Shown: positions 37,109 through 47,998, counted from the first letter of the stretch. The stretch is DNA of 64,000 nt from Serratia quinivorans (GCF_946227985.1 NZ_CAMKGL010000012.1:85450-149449); one strand, 5' to 3'. A program made the numbers and translations. The notes: generated by a model not told the origin, from the letters alone.

Positions 37109-38050
37109 CTATTTCTCCACATAAATGGACGGGATGGCAGACGTGATCAACTGGCGGGCGACATTTCTCATCCGCTGCTGATAGTAATTGACGCGAAATT
37201 TAATCTTCTTCCGCATGGCGATGATGTTGAGCTCGTTTTGCGTCACGCGCTCATCCTGCACCACGGGAATATTCATTACGCCCATCTCGGCATCATCGCT
37301 GAGCGTGTATTGCTGGACGTAGCGGAGAAAATCCTCTACGGATGCATTGCGCAGGCCGGTTACCGAGATCGTCACATCCTCGGAAACCAACTGGTACTGG
37401 TTGGATTTTTCATCCAGGTAAAAAGCGCCGGCGACCGGTACCGGGTCGCTGCATTTCACCGTGGCATACGGCGGGGCCAGGTTCTGCAATGACAGCATGG
37501 CCGGAAACATCGGCATGTACTGGTTCAATGACAACCAGATCGGCAGCGAACTTGAGACCACCAGATCCGCCAGATCGATATCGTCCGGCGAGTTGATGAT
37601 CTGCGACATCATGTGCGGGTAAATGGCGTGCCCGGTGTAGTGGTAAATATTGGCGGGTTCGTTCAACCCAGAACGGCGAGAAAACGCAAACCGGATACCG
37701 TAGAATTCGCCGATGTAGAGCACCTCGGAGCCAATATCATTAAAGGGATCGATATCAGCCTGCGCGGTAAACGTCACCACGTTTTTGTCGTAGAGTTGCT
37801 CCTCATCCTGAATACTTTCCGTCGTCAGGTGCAGGTAGCCTTTTACATCCTTGGTATCCGGCTCACTGCCCGGATCATCAGCAATAATCGACGCCTTTAC
37901 CCAAAACACGAAGCCATCCAGCGGAAGTACTTTCCTGATGTACTTCGTGAAGGTGACCACCTGAAAACGGCTAAGGTCGTCAAGCCCCTGCGTCAGTATG
38001 GCGTTAAGTTCGGTTTTCGCATTCTGCTGCAGTTCACTCAGGGAAGGCAT
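37109..38050 (-). CDS. Phage structural protein near the tail terminator
   Basis: 313-residue protein between connector and sheath genes. Features: FTKYIRKVLPLDGFVFWVKA, IGEFYGIRFAFSRR, HAIYPHMMSQII. No family is recognised with confidence; position suggests a neck or tail-terminator protein. Start overlaps the upstream stop by 17 bp. Confidence 0.72.
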   Translation of the reverse strand: MPSLSELQQNAKTELNAILTQGLDDLSRFQVVTFTKYIRKVLPLDGFVFWVKASIIADDPGSEPDTKDVKGYLHLTTESIQDEEQLYDKNVVTFTAQADIDPFNDIGSEVLYIGEFYGIRFAFSRRSGLNEPANIYHYTGHAIYPHMMSQIINSPDDIDLADLVVSSSLPIWLSLNQYMPMFPAMLSLQNLAPPYATVKCSDPVPVAGAFYLDEKSNQYQLVSEDVTISVTGLRNASVEDFLRYVQQYTLSDDAEMGVMNIPVVQDERVTQNELNIIAMRKKIKFRVNYYQQRMRNVARQLITSAIPSIYVEK

Positions 38051-38468
38051 TTAACACCCCACTTACCCAGGCGCGCATAGCTGCCTGATAATTTCCTGTA
38101 TCGATAAATGATTGTCGCGGATCACCTTTCTTATTTTTGAAACGCTTCGAGATGCCAAGCAGCGCGCGTCGGGTTGGGACGCCCTGCATACCGTTCATCT
38201 CGCCGTTATCCAGAAAGGCCACAAACAAGTCGTGGATCCGCGACATGGATTCTGCAAGCGGGTCCCTTGATGGTGGTGCACCAGCCAACATATTTTCAAG
38301 ATTTGCGGCGAGGTCCTTACTCATCAGGTCGGCAATGTCATTGCCATACCTATCGAAGAAGGTCTGCATAATCTGGTATTTTCCCTCCAGATATTCAGCA
38401 ACGTCGCCAGTTGTGGTGTTCTCATCCCCGTAAGGAATATCGATAACACCCAGATGGAAGGTGATCAT
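38034..38468 (-). CDS. Head-tail joining/tail completion protein (gp10-like)
   Basis: 144-residue protein starting at ATG 38468, which overlaps the preceding stop (ATGA); the frame is open further upstream but within that gene. The C-terminal SFIDTGNYQAAMRAWVSGVL carries the Asp-Thr-Gly-Asn motif typical of HK97-gp10-like and minor-capsid neck proteins. Sits between connector and tail genes, as expected. Confidence 0.72.
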   Translation of the reverse strand: MITFHLGVIDIPYGDENTTTGDVAEYLEGKYQIMQTFFDRYGNDIADLMSKDLAANLENMLAGAPPSRDPLAESMSRIHDLFVAFLDNGEMNGMQGVPTRRALLGISKRFKNKKGDPRQSFIDTGNYQAAMRAWVSGVLNAFPE

Positions 38469-38893
38469 GACAACCCCCACAGGCTGCCAAACTGCTGGGC
38501 AATCATCAGGTAGCGGCGTCCCCAAGGGTCCTGAAGCATCTGAAGGTCAGCAAGTGACAAATCTTTGAAGAAGTCAGGAACCAGACGCTGCGCACTGGTT
38601 GCGTTGTCCCCGGCTCCGGTAATCACGCCAGCATTGAAATCATTCAACCCATGTTCTTTCCTGAAATCAGTAAACACCGACTCAGTGCCGTAATTGATCA
38701 GGAACGACGCCCCGAGGTTGTAAACAGCCACGGTATAGAGATTCGGCATGACGCACGCGATTTCCTGGTTAACCCATTCGATCGCGCCGCCATAAGCCAG
38801 GGAAAATGATGGAGAGTCGTCAGGAACCTGGACAACGGTTACCTTCATGTCAGTTCGAATGAATTCAATAAATCCCGACAGGCTCGTTGTCAT
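38465..38893 (-). CDS. Head-tail connector protein (DUF4054-like)
   Basis: 142-residue helical connector. ALQNLGASFLINYG-type helix (YTVAVYNLGASFLINYG) and the C-terminal LSLADLQMLQDPWGRRYLMIAQQF resemble the DUF4054 adaptor family. It follows a variable acidic gene and precedes the gp10-like gene, the standard connector order. Confidence 0.74.
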   Translation of the reverse strand: MTTSLSGFIEFIRTDMKVTVVQVPDDSPSFSLAYGGAIEWVNQEIACVMPNLYTVAVYNLGASFLINYGTESVFTDFRKEHGLNDFNAGVITGAGDNATSAQRLVPDFFKDLSLADLQMLQDPWGRRYLMIAQQFGSLWGLS

Positions 38894-39372
38894 TTTTTCT
38901 TGCTCCCGGATTTTTCAGTCACGATGGTTTCGTTAACCACGTCGGCCTCTTCGTTGTCATCGCGGCCTTTTGCCTGCTCTGCGCTGACTTCCATTTCGCC
39001 GGAATAGCCGGTACCACTTTCGCGCAACGAGCTATCAAGCGCAGCCACGGACGCCTGGCGACGGTTGTGCGCGCCACGTGTCAGATGAATGTCGTTATCG
39101 CGGATAGTCTTTTCGATGACCGATGCTGAAACGGGCTTATTGATGCTGTAGCAAAGGCCGACAAACACCTGGCTCTGGTCGATTTTCGTCGAGTCGATCA
39201 GTCCATACACCTGGTGATGCTGAATGACTGATTCCACTTCATCCGTGGAACCGTCGAGCACCATCATCTGGTCTCCGTGGTTAATCGGGATCTGGACAAG
39301 TCGACCGGTCTCAAGCTTGCGGTAAGCAAAGATTTGGCGTTGTTTGGTAGTGTTAGCGATAAAAAGTTTCAT
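38890..39372 (-). CDS. Phage protein downstream of capsid
   Basis: 160-residue protein next to the major capsid gene. The ordered N-terminal half (MKLFIANTTKQRQIFAYR, then LVQIPINHGDQMMVL) is followed by a charged tail rich in Glu, Asp and Lys ending SGSKKK. In related phages a protein in this place carries a head- or neck-associated role of unknown nature. No family name is assigned. Confidence 0.72.
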   Translation of the reverse strand: MKLFIANTTKQRQIFAYRKLETGRLVQIPINHGDQMMVLDGSTDEVESVIQHHQVYGLIDSTKIDQSQVFVGLCYSINKPVSASVIEKTIRDNDIHLTRGAHNRRQASVAALDSSLRESGTGYSGEMEVSAEQAKGRDDNEEADVVNETIVTEKSGSKKK

Positions 39373-39439
39373 TGGTTCCCCTCGTAAAAAAGCCCCTGCT
39401 GAGTTACCCCGGCAGAGGCTTAACTACTTCAAGAATGGG

Positions 39440-40471
39440 TCAGGCGCTGTACGCCATCGACAGGATGGTGATGGCTTCTGGACGGACAGCCCACCCAGCG
39501 GTTGAGCGCATTTCGGACAGAACATCAATCGCGCCACCAGCAATCGGTGTCGGAATTTCACGCGGCGCGGCCATGTCGCAGAACATCAGGGCGTTCGCAG
39601 CAAGAGACGGGGTCAACTTGGCGAATTCGTTGGTGTTAACGGTCGAGTTAACCATTGGTACCTCAACCTCCGGGATGGTGATTACCACCGCATCAGTGCC
39701 GCCCGCACCAGCGCCGATTAAGGTATCGTCATACACCCAGTCAACCTGGATGTTTGCCCCTTTCAGCACTTCTTTTACCGTGTTACCCACGGTATCAGTA
39801 CCGCCGCCAGGGCGCTGGTAAGAAGTCAACTGCACGATCTGCTGAATCTCCATTGCGCCGAGAATACGCTGAGGACCAAGGATAACGACACGCTGCTGGC
39901 GACCCAACTGCATGGTACGGGTCATAGCGGCTTGAACGTGGCCCAGCAGATACACAGCCATCTGGCCGTGATCATAAGTCAGCACAGTGGTGTTGTTGTT
40001 GCTGTCCGGCGGCAGAGACTCGGTGGTCGCACCCGCAGTATTCAGTAGGCCCTCACCACCCGCAGGGTTCATACCGTACAGCAGCGCAGAGCGGAGCTGC
40101 TGGAAGATGCCTTGGCGCATACCGAGACGCTGGGCCTCCGGCAGAGCAAAGTTCCAGTTACCGGCCGCTGCCATGTCGTGGTGATCGTAGATACCACGGC
40201 AGCGGAACAGATAAGTTGGGGTGGAAATCATCTTCGCATCCAGCGCCACGCTTGGAAGCTGGTTGCCGTTTCCAGACTGGCTGGAGGTGGATTGGGTGCG
40301 GATATCCAGTCGGCGCATGTAGACGTACTGGTCGCCAACGCCGAGGCGCACTTGCGGGTTACCGCTGGCAATGGTTTCAAACGCACCTGATGCCTGCTGG
40401 TAACCGAGGATCATCTCCGGCGCAATATACGACGGATTGACGATGGTGTAGCTGGGGGTAATTGCAGCCAT
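39440..40471 (-). CDS. Major capsid protein (DUF2184)
   Basis: 343-residue HK97-fold capsid protein of the DUF2184 type. Features: PEMILGYQQASGAFETIASG, VYMRRLDIRTQSTSSQSGNGNQLPS-type N-arm region, FALPEAQRLGMRQGIFQQL and C-terminal IAGGAIDVLSEMRSTAGWAVRPEA. It follows a putative cement protein and the protease-scaffold gene, forming the head module. Confidence 0.88.
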   Translation of the reverse strand: MAAITPSYTIVNPSYIAPEMILGYQQASGAFETIASGNPQVRLGVGDQYVYMRRLDIRTQSTSSQSGNGNQLPSVALDAKMISTPTYLFRCRGIYDHHDMAAAGNWNFALPEAQRLGMRQGIFQQLRSALLYGMNPAGGEGLLNTAGATTESLPPDSNNNTTVLTYDHGQMAVYLLGHVQAAMTRTMQLGRQQRVVILGPQRILGAMEIQQIVQLTSYQRPGGGTDTVGNTVKEVLKGANIQVDWVYDDTLIGAGAGGTDAVVITIPEVEVPMVNSTVNTNEFAKLTPSLAANALMFCDMAAPREIPTPIAGGAIDVLSEMRSTAGWAVRPEAITILSMAYSA

Positions 40472-40487
40472 TTAATTCAGCTCCCGA

Positions 40488-41348
40488 TTAAAGTAAGACC
40501 AGCGCGCAGCTGTCGGTGTTGTTCCAGGTCAGGAAACCCGTCGTGCTGTCATAGCTGACAGTCTTTGAGTTTCCTGATTCGATGGCGATCACTTTTACCG
40601 GCAGCGTGATGTCGGAAAGTGTTACTGCACCAATAGTGCCTTGCGTGGTAGCCGCGCCGCCCGGTGCTGTTGCCGGGGCATAGGTGAAGGTGGTTGAGTT
40701 CGTAACGGACAGCACAACAACGGTGCCGTTATACGCTGCCGGCACAACGTCGTTAATTTTCACGTACTGGCCAGCGGTCAGTCCATGAGCAGAGGCGGTA
40801 GTCGCCGTGGCCACACCAGATGCGTACACCACAGCTGTAGTCGCAATATCATTGCCAGCAAAACCTGCAGCTGCTGCGGTGGTGACCTGGTTGTTCACAA
40901 AGTCCCAGGCCAAAGCCGTTTTCACAGATGCGCCACTGGTGCCCAGCGCAACAACCTGCGCAGAAGCTTTCAGCGGAACGCGCATGTTTGAGCCGAGGCG
41001 ATAGTACGAAACACTCATACCGGATGCGTACAGTGGCACCGGTGACTGTGGTGTGGTCAGACCGTTGTGCGCCTGGTTGAATACGGTGAAGCCTTCCAAC
41101 TCAGCGACAGACACCGCATGGCGGATGTATGAACCGCGCGGACTAGACTGCGTGCCTGACAGAAGTTCAGCCACCGGCAGACCGCCCCACAGAGGTTTAG
41201 TTTCCGTTGCCGCCACGGTACCCGCAGCCAGATTAAAGCGGTTGGCCGGATCATCCAGAGCCACACCCTGGATATAACCGTCGGACTGCACACCGAAGGA
41301 ACCCAGCGCATTCGTGGTTGCCATCGGATTAAGAGATAAATTAGCCAT
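40488..41348 (-). CDS. Head decoration/cement-like protein
   Basis: 286-residue protein between scaffold and capsid, the place of the structural cement protein in DUF2184 phages. N-terminal MANLSLNPMATTNALGSF. Residues about 170-242 hold a beta-rich module (YASGVATATTASAHGLTAG, VVPAAYNG, STTFTYAP) matching the insertion in the sheath protein at 35710. Exposed surface role is inferred from this module and from position. Confidence 0.75.
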   Translation of the reverse strand: MANLSLNPMATTNALGSFGVQSDGYIQGVALDDPANRFNLAAGTVAATETKPLWGGLPVAELLSGTQSSPRGSYIRHAVSVAELEGFTVFNQAHNGLTTPQSPVPLYASGMSVSYYRLGSNMRVPLKASAQVVALGTSGASVKTALAWDFVNNQVTTAAAAGFAGNDIATTAVVYASGVATATTASAHGLTAGQYVKINDVVPAAYNGTVVVLSVTNSTTFTYAPATAPGGAATTQGTIGAVTLSDITLPVKVIAIESGNSKTVSYDSTTGFLTWNNTDSCALVLL

Positions 41349-41363
41349 GCTTTATAACTCCCA

Positions 41364-42986
<1,623 letters not shown>

Positions 42987-42995
42987 TTAATGCCC

Positions 42996-43817
42996 CTATG
43001 CTGCTTTCAATGACTCCATGAACTTGTGACCCTTCTGGGTCAACATGTATTCAGGAATACTGCGGATGTTGTAGATGTAGGTCACATAGCACTGGCAGAA
43101 AACCTCTTCACCAGGCTGAGTGATTTCATCGAGATACCCCGCAGGGCCAACTTTCACATACCCGTTTTTTTGCGCCCAGTTCCCGCGGATCAGGTAGTAC
43201 AACTGATCGCGCTCCTTGTGGTCTTCGCGGAAGTCATAACCGGGCCTGCGCCAGTGGCTGTGCCAAATCGCCGCAATCGCGTTATTACTCGTTGCGATCA
43301 CATTATCAATATTGGCTATCAGTTTGCGGTTCTGGTCGATCATCACACGGCGCGCTTCATAGTCGACCTTCTCGGCAGCCTTCTGAATATGATCAGCTGT
43401 TGCCCGCATCGTCCCCTGAATGCCAGACAGCGCGATACTATCGGCAGAAGGTATGCTGCTGGCCCAGCCGCTAAAACGCGACAACGTTGTGTCGATAGCT
43501 TTTTTGCGGTTGAGCTGGATAAGGTCGGCGCTGGACAGGATCCGCCTGTCGAGTTCAGTCCTCAGTTTTGGCTCAAGATAGTTGAGCGTAAAGCGGGATA
43601 TGCCCTGGTGACGCTTCAGTGCGCCAGCGCGACCAACCTGCAGATCGTACGATTTAGTCAGGTTGCGGGAAACCATCGCCATGTAGTCGTTAGCGGTTTC
43701 GCTCTCTGCCGCCTGCCGGATGATGCTCTGCCAGCGCTCCAGCTCTTCGCGAGACGTGTAGCCATTACGAAGAAAGAACCTCACCGCGTCTCTCACGGTT
43801 CGCGTGAACGTGTTCAT
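42996..43817 (-). CDS. MuF-like minor head protein
   Basis: 273-residue minor head (head morphogenesis) protein related to Mu gpF/SPP1 gp7. The C-terminal MuF domain has WHSHWRRPGYDFREDHKERDQ, then PGEEVFCQCYVTYIYN with the conserved Cys-x-Cys. It overlaps the portal stop by 4 bp. Known role: bound to the portal inside the head, sometimes ejected with DNA. Confidence 0.83.
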   Translation of the reverse strand: MNTFTRTVRDAVRFFLRNGYTSREELERWQSIIRQAAESETANDYMAMVSRNLTKSYDLQVGRAGALKRHQGISRFTLNYLEPKLRTELDRRILSSADLIQLNRKKAIDTTLSRFSGWASSIPSADSIALSGIQGTMRATADHIQKAAEKVDYEARRVMIDQNRKLIANIDNVIATSNNAIAAIWHSHWRRPGYDFREDHKERDQLYYLIRGNWAQKNGYVKVGPAGYLDEITQPGEEVFCQCYVTYIYNIRSIPEYMLTQKGHKFMESLKAA

Positions 43818-45235
43818 AGCATCATCCCACCACCCGGCCCTTCAGCCTTTGGAGGGTCTGGTGGCGGATTTTCAAGGAGAGAGTCGTAATCGAGGTTAAG
43901 CCGTTGAGGGAACAGATTCTCGTTGGCGTTGGCGTTTTCACACGCCCATTCGATCAGCGTTGCGCGGTTCTCCGGGTCTGCCGTGAGTTGCGGCAACACC
44001 ACCTCCAGCATGCTGACGATGGCCTTAAACCGCGTTTCGTCTACCTTCACCTTCTCGCTCTCCGGCTCCTTGAGGGAGGACGGCCAGCGGTATTCGAAGT
44101 TATTTATCCACGTAGAGAAATACAGGCTGTAGGTGTTTTTCAGTTCCGGGAAGTCGGCGCGCAGTGACTGGAAAAACTCAATGCTCCACGCCCGGTACTG
44201 GCATACACGAACAAAGAACGCATAAAGCTGATCAAGCCATTCGCGGATGTTGTCGATGTACACGGCAACTGACCGAGCATCCTCTGTACCCTCACCAAAC
44301 CCCTGAGCAAACGTCTCTGAGTTCAGGATGATTGCTGGCATGTCAGCGGCGGCTGCCACGTTCTCCAGAATATGCTTACGGGCAGAGTCGAGCGGTTTCT
44401 CCAGATTGCTCAGGTCGATTGACTCGATATTGTCACTCTCGCCGATCTGCAGGACCTCTCCTGTTTTCCCGCGCTTCAACATCATTCGCTTAATGCCGCT
44501 GAGCTTCTGCATCATGTTGTTGACGACAGAGCTTGGCCCCTTGATTTTCGTCACCAAGAGACCGCCTTTCACTGCCACCATGTCGTCGGTACGCATGGTC
44601 TGAATGAAGGATTTCAGCGGGTACAGGGCACGCTGATAAACGCTGCGCCCAGAGAAGCCGAACGCTGCAGGATTGTATGCCAGATAAATCGGGTCTTCGT
44701 TCTGCACGACGACGCAGCGCGATTTGTGGTATGGCTTTCCTGCAACCCGGATGCCATCGACTTTCTGAAAGTCCTGAGCATTCGGATCCTGATTTAATAC
44801 GATGCTGCCCGCGGTATTCAGCGGGTCGAGGATATTAAAGCTGACGTTGTGCTTGTACAGCGTGCGGTAATCCAGCGATTCATTCGGAGCCTGGTTATCC
44901 ACCAGCATTGCCACCGCCGACACACCGTAAATTCGAGCAATACGGGCAGCATTGGCAATGTGCTGGTTAGCCCCCATAGCTTTCCATTCGCGCTCAAACG
45001 CATCACGCAGGCGCTGCTCAAGGCCATAAGACTGAGCAACATGCACGGTGCGCGGCTCGTTCATCGCCATCTTAATGGGGCGATCCACCATCTTGCCGCC
45101 CAGCGGGTGGTAAAGGTAAACCGTTTTGCAGGTCTGATAGCCCGCCGTTGATCCTGGCTGAATATCATCGCTGTCCAGCAATGCCATCAACTCTGATTGT
45201 GAGCAGCTGCCGATTTCGAAATCGTCTTCGTTCAT
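43814..45235 (-). CDS. Portal protein (DUF1073)
   Basis: 473-residue portal of the DUF1073 family. Features: RIYGVSAVAMLVDNQAPNESL, NILDPLNTAGSI, GRSVYQRALYPLKSFIQTM, and LNSETFAQGFGEGTEDARSVAVY before the crown helices. It lies between TerL and MuF, as usual. The C-terminus is Pro/Gly-rich. Confidence 0.88.
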   Translation of the reverse strand: MNEDDFEIGSCSQSELMALLDSDDIQPGSTAGYQTCKTVYLYHPLGGKMVDRPIKMAMNEPRTVHVAQSYGLEQRLRDAFEREWKAMGANQHIANAARIARIYGVSAVAMLVDNQAPNESLDYRTLYKHNVSFNILDPLNTAGSIVLNQDPNAQDFQKVDGIRVAGKPYHKSRCVVVQNEDPIYLAYNPAAFGFSGRSVYQRALYPLKSFIQTMRTDDMVAVKGGLLVTKIKGPSSVVNNMMQKLSGIKRMMLKRGKTGEVLQIGESDNIESIDLSNLEKPLDSARKHILENVAAAADMPAIILNSETFAQGFGEGTEDARSVAVYIDNIREWLDQLYAFFVRVCQYRAWSIEFFQSLRADFPELKNTYSLYFSTWINNFEYRWPSSLKEPESEKVKVDETRFKAIVSMLEVVLPQLTADPENRATLIEWACENANANENLFPQRLNLDYDSLLENPPPDPPKAEGPGGGMML

Positions 45236-45246
45236 TGGTTGTCTCG

Positions 45247-46578
45247 TCAGATTGCATCGCCACTACCGAATGCGATGATCAGCCCGTAGGTATAATCATC
45301 GAGCAAGTCATCGGCGCGCTTGTGCGCTTTCTTATCGGCAAGGTGAAATCGGGAAACCTGCTTATGCAGATGGTTAGCTGTTTCGCCTTTGAAGACGGCC
45401 GTCTTCTCGTAGGCGTACCGGGATATTTTTGCCAGCCCGCGGTAGTGATAACCGGAGGCCATAATGGCACGCTCGTCCTTACCTTTGCTGGTAAGGGCTG
45501 ATTCAATTTTGTTGACCGGCCATCCCAGGCTCTCGCCTTTTTGTAGCAGGATGCTGCCCATGCTGGCGTCTTCGATAAAAACACCCAAGCTTCCGTTTAC
45601 GGCCACGCACAGGGTGGTTAACTCGCTCAGTCGTGCGAATACAGACGGCATCCAGGTTTCCAGCAGGGCGCCATCAATCTGCACCACATCCCAGTCGAGA
45701 ATGGTCAGGCGCTGACGCCCTGGGCGCGTATCAACGGCATAATAAACCACAGCCGTGCCATCGTGCTCAGCGCCACCTTTCACGGCGGTGTCCATTACCG
45801 CGAATACGGCCTCGCACATCTCCGGATAATCGACAGGTTGATCCTGATTTTCACCTTCGAACCATTTGCGCACATCGAACAGAGAGGCCGCTGACCAATC
45901 GACGAATTCGGCCAGAAACTCCTGGCGAAAAACTCTGGGATCGTTGTTCTCTCGCTCCTTATCCAGTTCTTCCGGCGGAACGAAAGGATTGGAGGATGTC
46001 GGCGCATGGTGTTCAACAAAGCCCAGGCTTTTGTTATTACAGATAGCGTAAAAAAAGTTTTCTTCGTCCACGCCGTCCGGTGTTGAAAATATGTAGGCGC
46101 GGCCCTTGGTCGTCAGCAACGTTGGCTTTATCGACTTAGGCCAGATCTCTTTCAGCATCTCTGGCGACTTGGTAAATGCCGCCTCATCTATCAGGATGAT
46201 TTCGTACTCACGACCACGCCCGGCCAATTTGTTGTCATTGGTGACCCAAAAATCTATCTTGCCGCCGTTCTTCAGCAGTAGACGCTTTTCTTGGCGGCTG
46301 AATGACTTCTTCAACGGGAGAAGCGTTTCTTCGAGCTTGTCGTAGATTTCCTGATACTGGCGATACTCAGCAGTGAAGATCCCTACCCGCCCGCCAAGCT
46401 CAATGTCCATGCCCGGGCGCTTAAACTGCGCTGTGGCGTAGGTCACCGCCGCGCTGGTAAGCATGAAGGTTTTACCCCAGCGGCGACCGCATCGGACAGC
46501 GTGCAACTGGTCATCCCATGAATCGGACCAAACCTTTAACTGTCCGTCATGAAGTGTCGGAAGGTAAATGTCAGCCAT
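45247..46578 (-). CDS. terL: Terminase large subunit
   Basis: Packaging ATPase/nuclease, 443 residues from ATG 46578, which has GGAAG 5 nt upstream and begins next to the TerS stop. Walker A is CGRRWGKT (GRRWGKT at residues 31-37); Walker B with catalytic Glu is IILIDEAA (127-134); motif III-like IFSTPDG follows. The nuclease domain has an early Asp (AVMDTAVKGG), a middle FIEDASMG and a late RADDLLDDYTY. All essential residues appear intact. Confidence 0.92.
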   Translation of the reverse strand: MADIYLPTLHDGQLKVWSDSWDDQLHAVRCGRRWGKTFMLTSAAVTYATAQFKRPGMDIELGGRVGIFTAEYRQYQEIYDKLEETLLPLKKSFSRQEKRLLLKNGGKIDFWVTNDNKLAGRGREYEIILIDEAAFTKSPEMLKEIWPKSIKPTLLTTKGRAYIFSTPDGVDEENFFYAICNNKSLGFVEHHAPTSSNPFVPPEELDKERENNDPRVFRQEFLAEFVDWSAASLFDVRKWFEGENQDQPVDYPEMCEAVFAVMDTAVKGGAEHDGTAVVYYAVDTRPGRQRLTILDWDVVQIDGALLETWMPSVFARLSELTTLCVAVNGSLGVFIEDASMGSILLQKGESLGWPVNKIESALTSKGKDERAIMASGYHYRGLAKISRYAYEKTAVFKGETANHLHKQVSRFHLADKKAHKRADDLLDDYTYGLIIAFGSGDAI

Positions 46579-46579
46579 A

Positions 46580-47326
46580 TCATCTTCCAGGTATCGGCAG
46601 CGCGTTATGCACGACAATCGCATTATCGCGGTCGCCGTCTTTCATAATGTCGATTTCCATTTCCACTTTTTCAGTAGCCGCCGCTCGATACGCCGTATCG
46701 ACCTGCATTTTAGAAATAGACCCCTTGGTGCCCTCTATCGATTCAATTCGAACGGTATTACGCATCATGGCCTTGTCCGCCGAGCTGATTTTTTCCAGCA
46801 ACCCTTTTACTTCGTCGGGTTCGGCGTCTTCCAACTGGGTTTTCCAGCGCCCGATATTTTCCGAGGCGACCAGGTTACTGGCGCGTAGGCGAAAGAGTTC
46901 GTCGTCGAGCGTCAGCGCCTTGGCATCCTCTATAACTTCATCGCTCAGCAACAAGCGACGAGCGTAGCCACCATGTTTAAGCGCAACCTGATTGCGTGGC
47001 TGGAATGCGTTAATGGGTGGGTCGGTACGCGCACCACGTATCGGTTTCGTATTTGCCGATGATGGACTCTCCCCTTCGGCGCCATTTTCGCCGGCGTCAG
47101 GATTGGCGGGTGTTGCCTTGGTACGCACCTTTGATTTTTGCGTACCACTTTTGCGTACCTGCGTACCTTTTTGCGTACCAGTTTTTCCACTGCGTACCCA
47201 GCCGTATTTCTTGGCGCGCTTTCTTATGGCCCCCTCACTGATGCCGTATATCTCTGCCAAGTCTCGGAGAGAAAGTTGACCGGCACAGTAATCGCGCTCA
47301 AGGCCGCTTTCTTCCGGTTGTGACAT
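46580..47326 (-). CDS. terS: Terminase small subunit
   Basis: 248-residue DNA-recognition subunit starting at ATG 47326 (GGAG 6 nt upstream). The N-terminal helix-turn-helix (LSLRDLAEIYGISEGAIRKRAKKYGW) is followed by a Gly-Thr-Gln-Lys repeat segment (GKTGTQKGTQVRKSGTQK) encoded by the GCGTACC iterons, a long linker, and a helical oligomerisation part. The linker is longer than in many TerS proteins. The gene ends one base before the TerL start codon. Confidence 0.85.
   Translation of the reverse strand: MSQPEESGLERDYCAGQLSLRDLAEIYGISEGAIRKRAKKYGWVRSGKTGTQKGTQVRKSGTQKSKVRTKATPANPDAGENGAEGESPSSANTKPIRGARTDPPINAFQPRNQVALKHGGYARRLLLSDEVIEDAKALTLDDELFRLRASNLVASENIGRWKTQLEDAEPDEVKGLLEKISSADKAMMRNTVRIESIEGTKGSISKMQVDTAYRAAATEKVEMEIDIMKDGDRDNAIVVHNALPIPGR
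47024..47198. repeat. GCGTACC iterons within terS (candidate pac/cos)
   Basis: GCGTACC occurs at 47140-47146, 47153-47159, 47161-47167, 47173-47179 and 47192-47198, with the inverse GGTACGC at 47120-47126 and 47024-47030. Several are preceded by a T-run. Phage packaging sites often lie in or beside terS and contain repeated TerS sites. The repeats also make the coded Gly-Thr-Gln-Lys segment, so coding constraint alone could explain part of the pattern. Confidence 0.6.
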
Positions 47327-47440
47327 GGCGTTCTCCATAAAAAAAGCCACCAGCCTCTACCCCACAGCGAGCCGGGTAGATTCGGTGACTTTGCTTTGCG
47401 CATTACGCAGCACCTGGATAGATGCTCTGTGATGGACAAT

Positions 47441-47460
47441 AAAAAACCGCCCGGAGGCGG
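47441..47460 (-). terminator. Terminator after small gene 47466
   Basis: Minus strand CCGCC-tccg-GGCGG followed by six Ts. A second, imperfect T-tailed hairpin (CTACCC/GGGTAG) is seen at about 47340-47390 just before terS. Together they could attenuate read-through from lysis into head genes unless an antiterminator acts. Confidence 0.8.
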
Positions 47461-47465
47461 CTTGC

Positions 47466-47669
47466 TTATTTTTCCTGCATTGCAGCCTCGATGGCGTCTG
47501 CAATTTTCGAAATTTTATCGATTGCAAACTCGCTATCGTATTTTACTTTTTGGTAGCCAGTATATGCAGTTGATGTTGATGCAGAGGCTTTCACAATTTC
47601 AAGGGCAGCCTTTACTGCCTCGAGGCGATTCTTTTCTTCAGTGGTTTTTATTACATAGTTATCTAACAT
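47466..47669 (-). CDS. 67-aa phage protein
   Basis: ATG 47669 has GGAG 6 nt upstream; an ATG 12 nt earlier lacks a site. The protein is helical and charged (EEKNRLEAVKAALEIVKASAS ... AIDKISKIADAIEAAMQEK) with no membrane segment. Located between lysis and packaging genes. No family is recognised. Confidence 0.65.
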   Translation of the reverse strand: MLDNYVIKTTEEKNRLEAVKAALEIVKASASTSTAYTGYQKVKYDSEFAIDKISKIADAIEAAMQEK

Positions 47670-47725
47670 ATCAAACTCCATTTCTTAACCAGCCGAATTA
47701 GCTGGTAACCGTATGTAAATGGGGC

Positions 47726-47998
47726 CTACTCTGAAAAATTCAAGCCTCGTTCCCGCCACTGGTTCAACGTAGCCACCTGGCCGGCGCAGATTGATAAAGC
47801 TGTTTGTAATGCCAGCGCGTAGCTCAGAGCATCGCCCCAAGTGTTGCCCTGCAGCGTTGGTTTCTCACATGGGATGAATACGGACTCAGGGGGCAACAGG
47901 ACGACCTGCTGCGGTGCCGGTGGCAGCGTTTTGCTGCAGGAGGTCAATAACAGCGGCAGGCATAGGACTATTGCCACATTTATCGTTTTTAAGTGCAT
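47726..47998 (-). CDS. Spanin outer-membrane lipoprotein Rz1
   Basis: 90-residue o-spanin: signal peptide with lipobox LLTSC, then a Pro-rich stretch (KTLPPAPQQVVLLPPES), as in lambda Rz1. It begins out of frame inside Rz and extends past it, a partly overlapping arrangement. With Rz it fuses inner and outer membranes at the end of lysis. Confidence 0.85.
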   Translation of the reverse strand: MHLKTINVAIVLCLPLLLTSCSKTLPPAPQQVVLLPPESVFIPCEKPTLQGNTWGDALSYALALQTALSICAGQVATLNQWRERGLNFSE

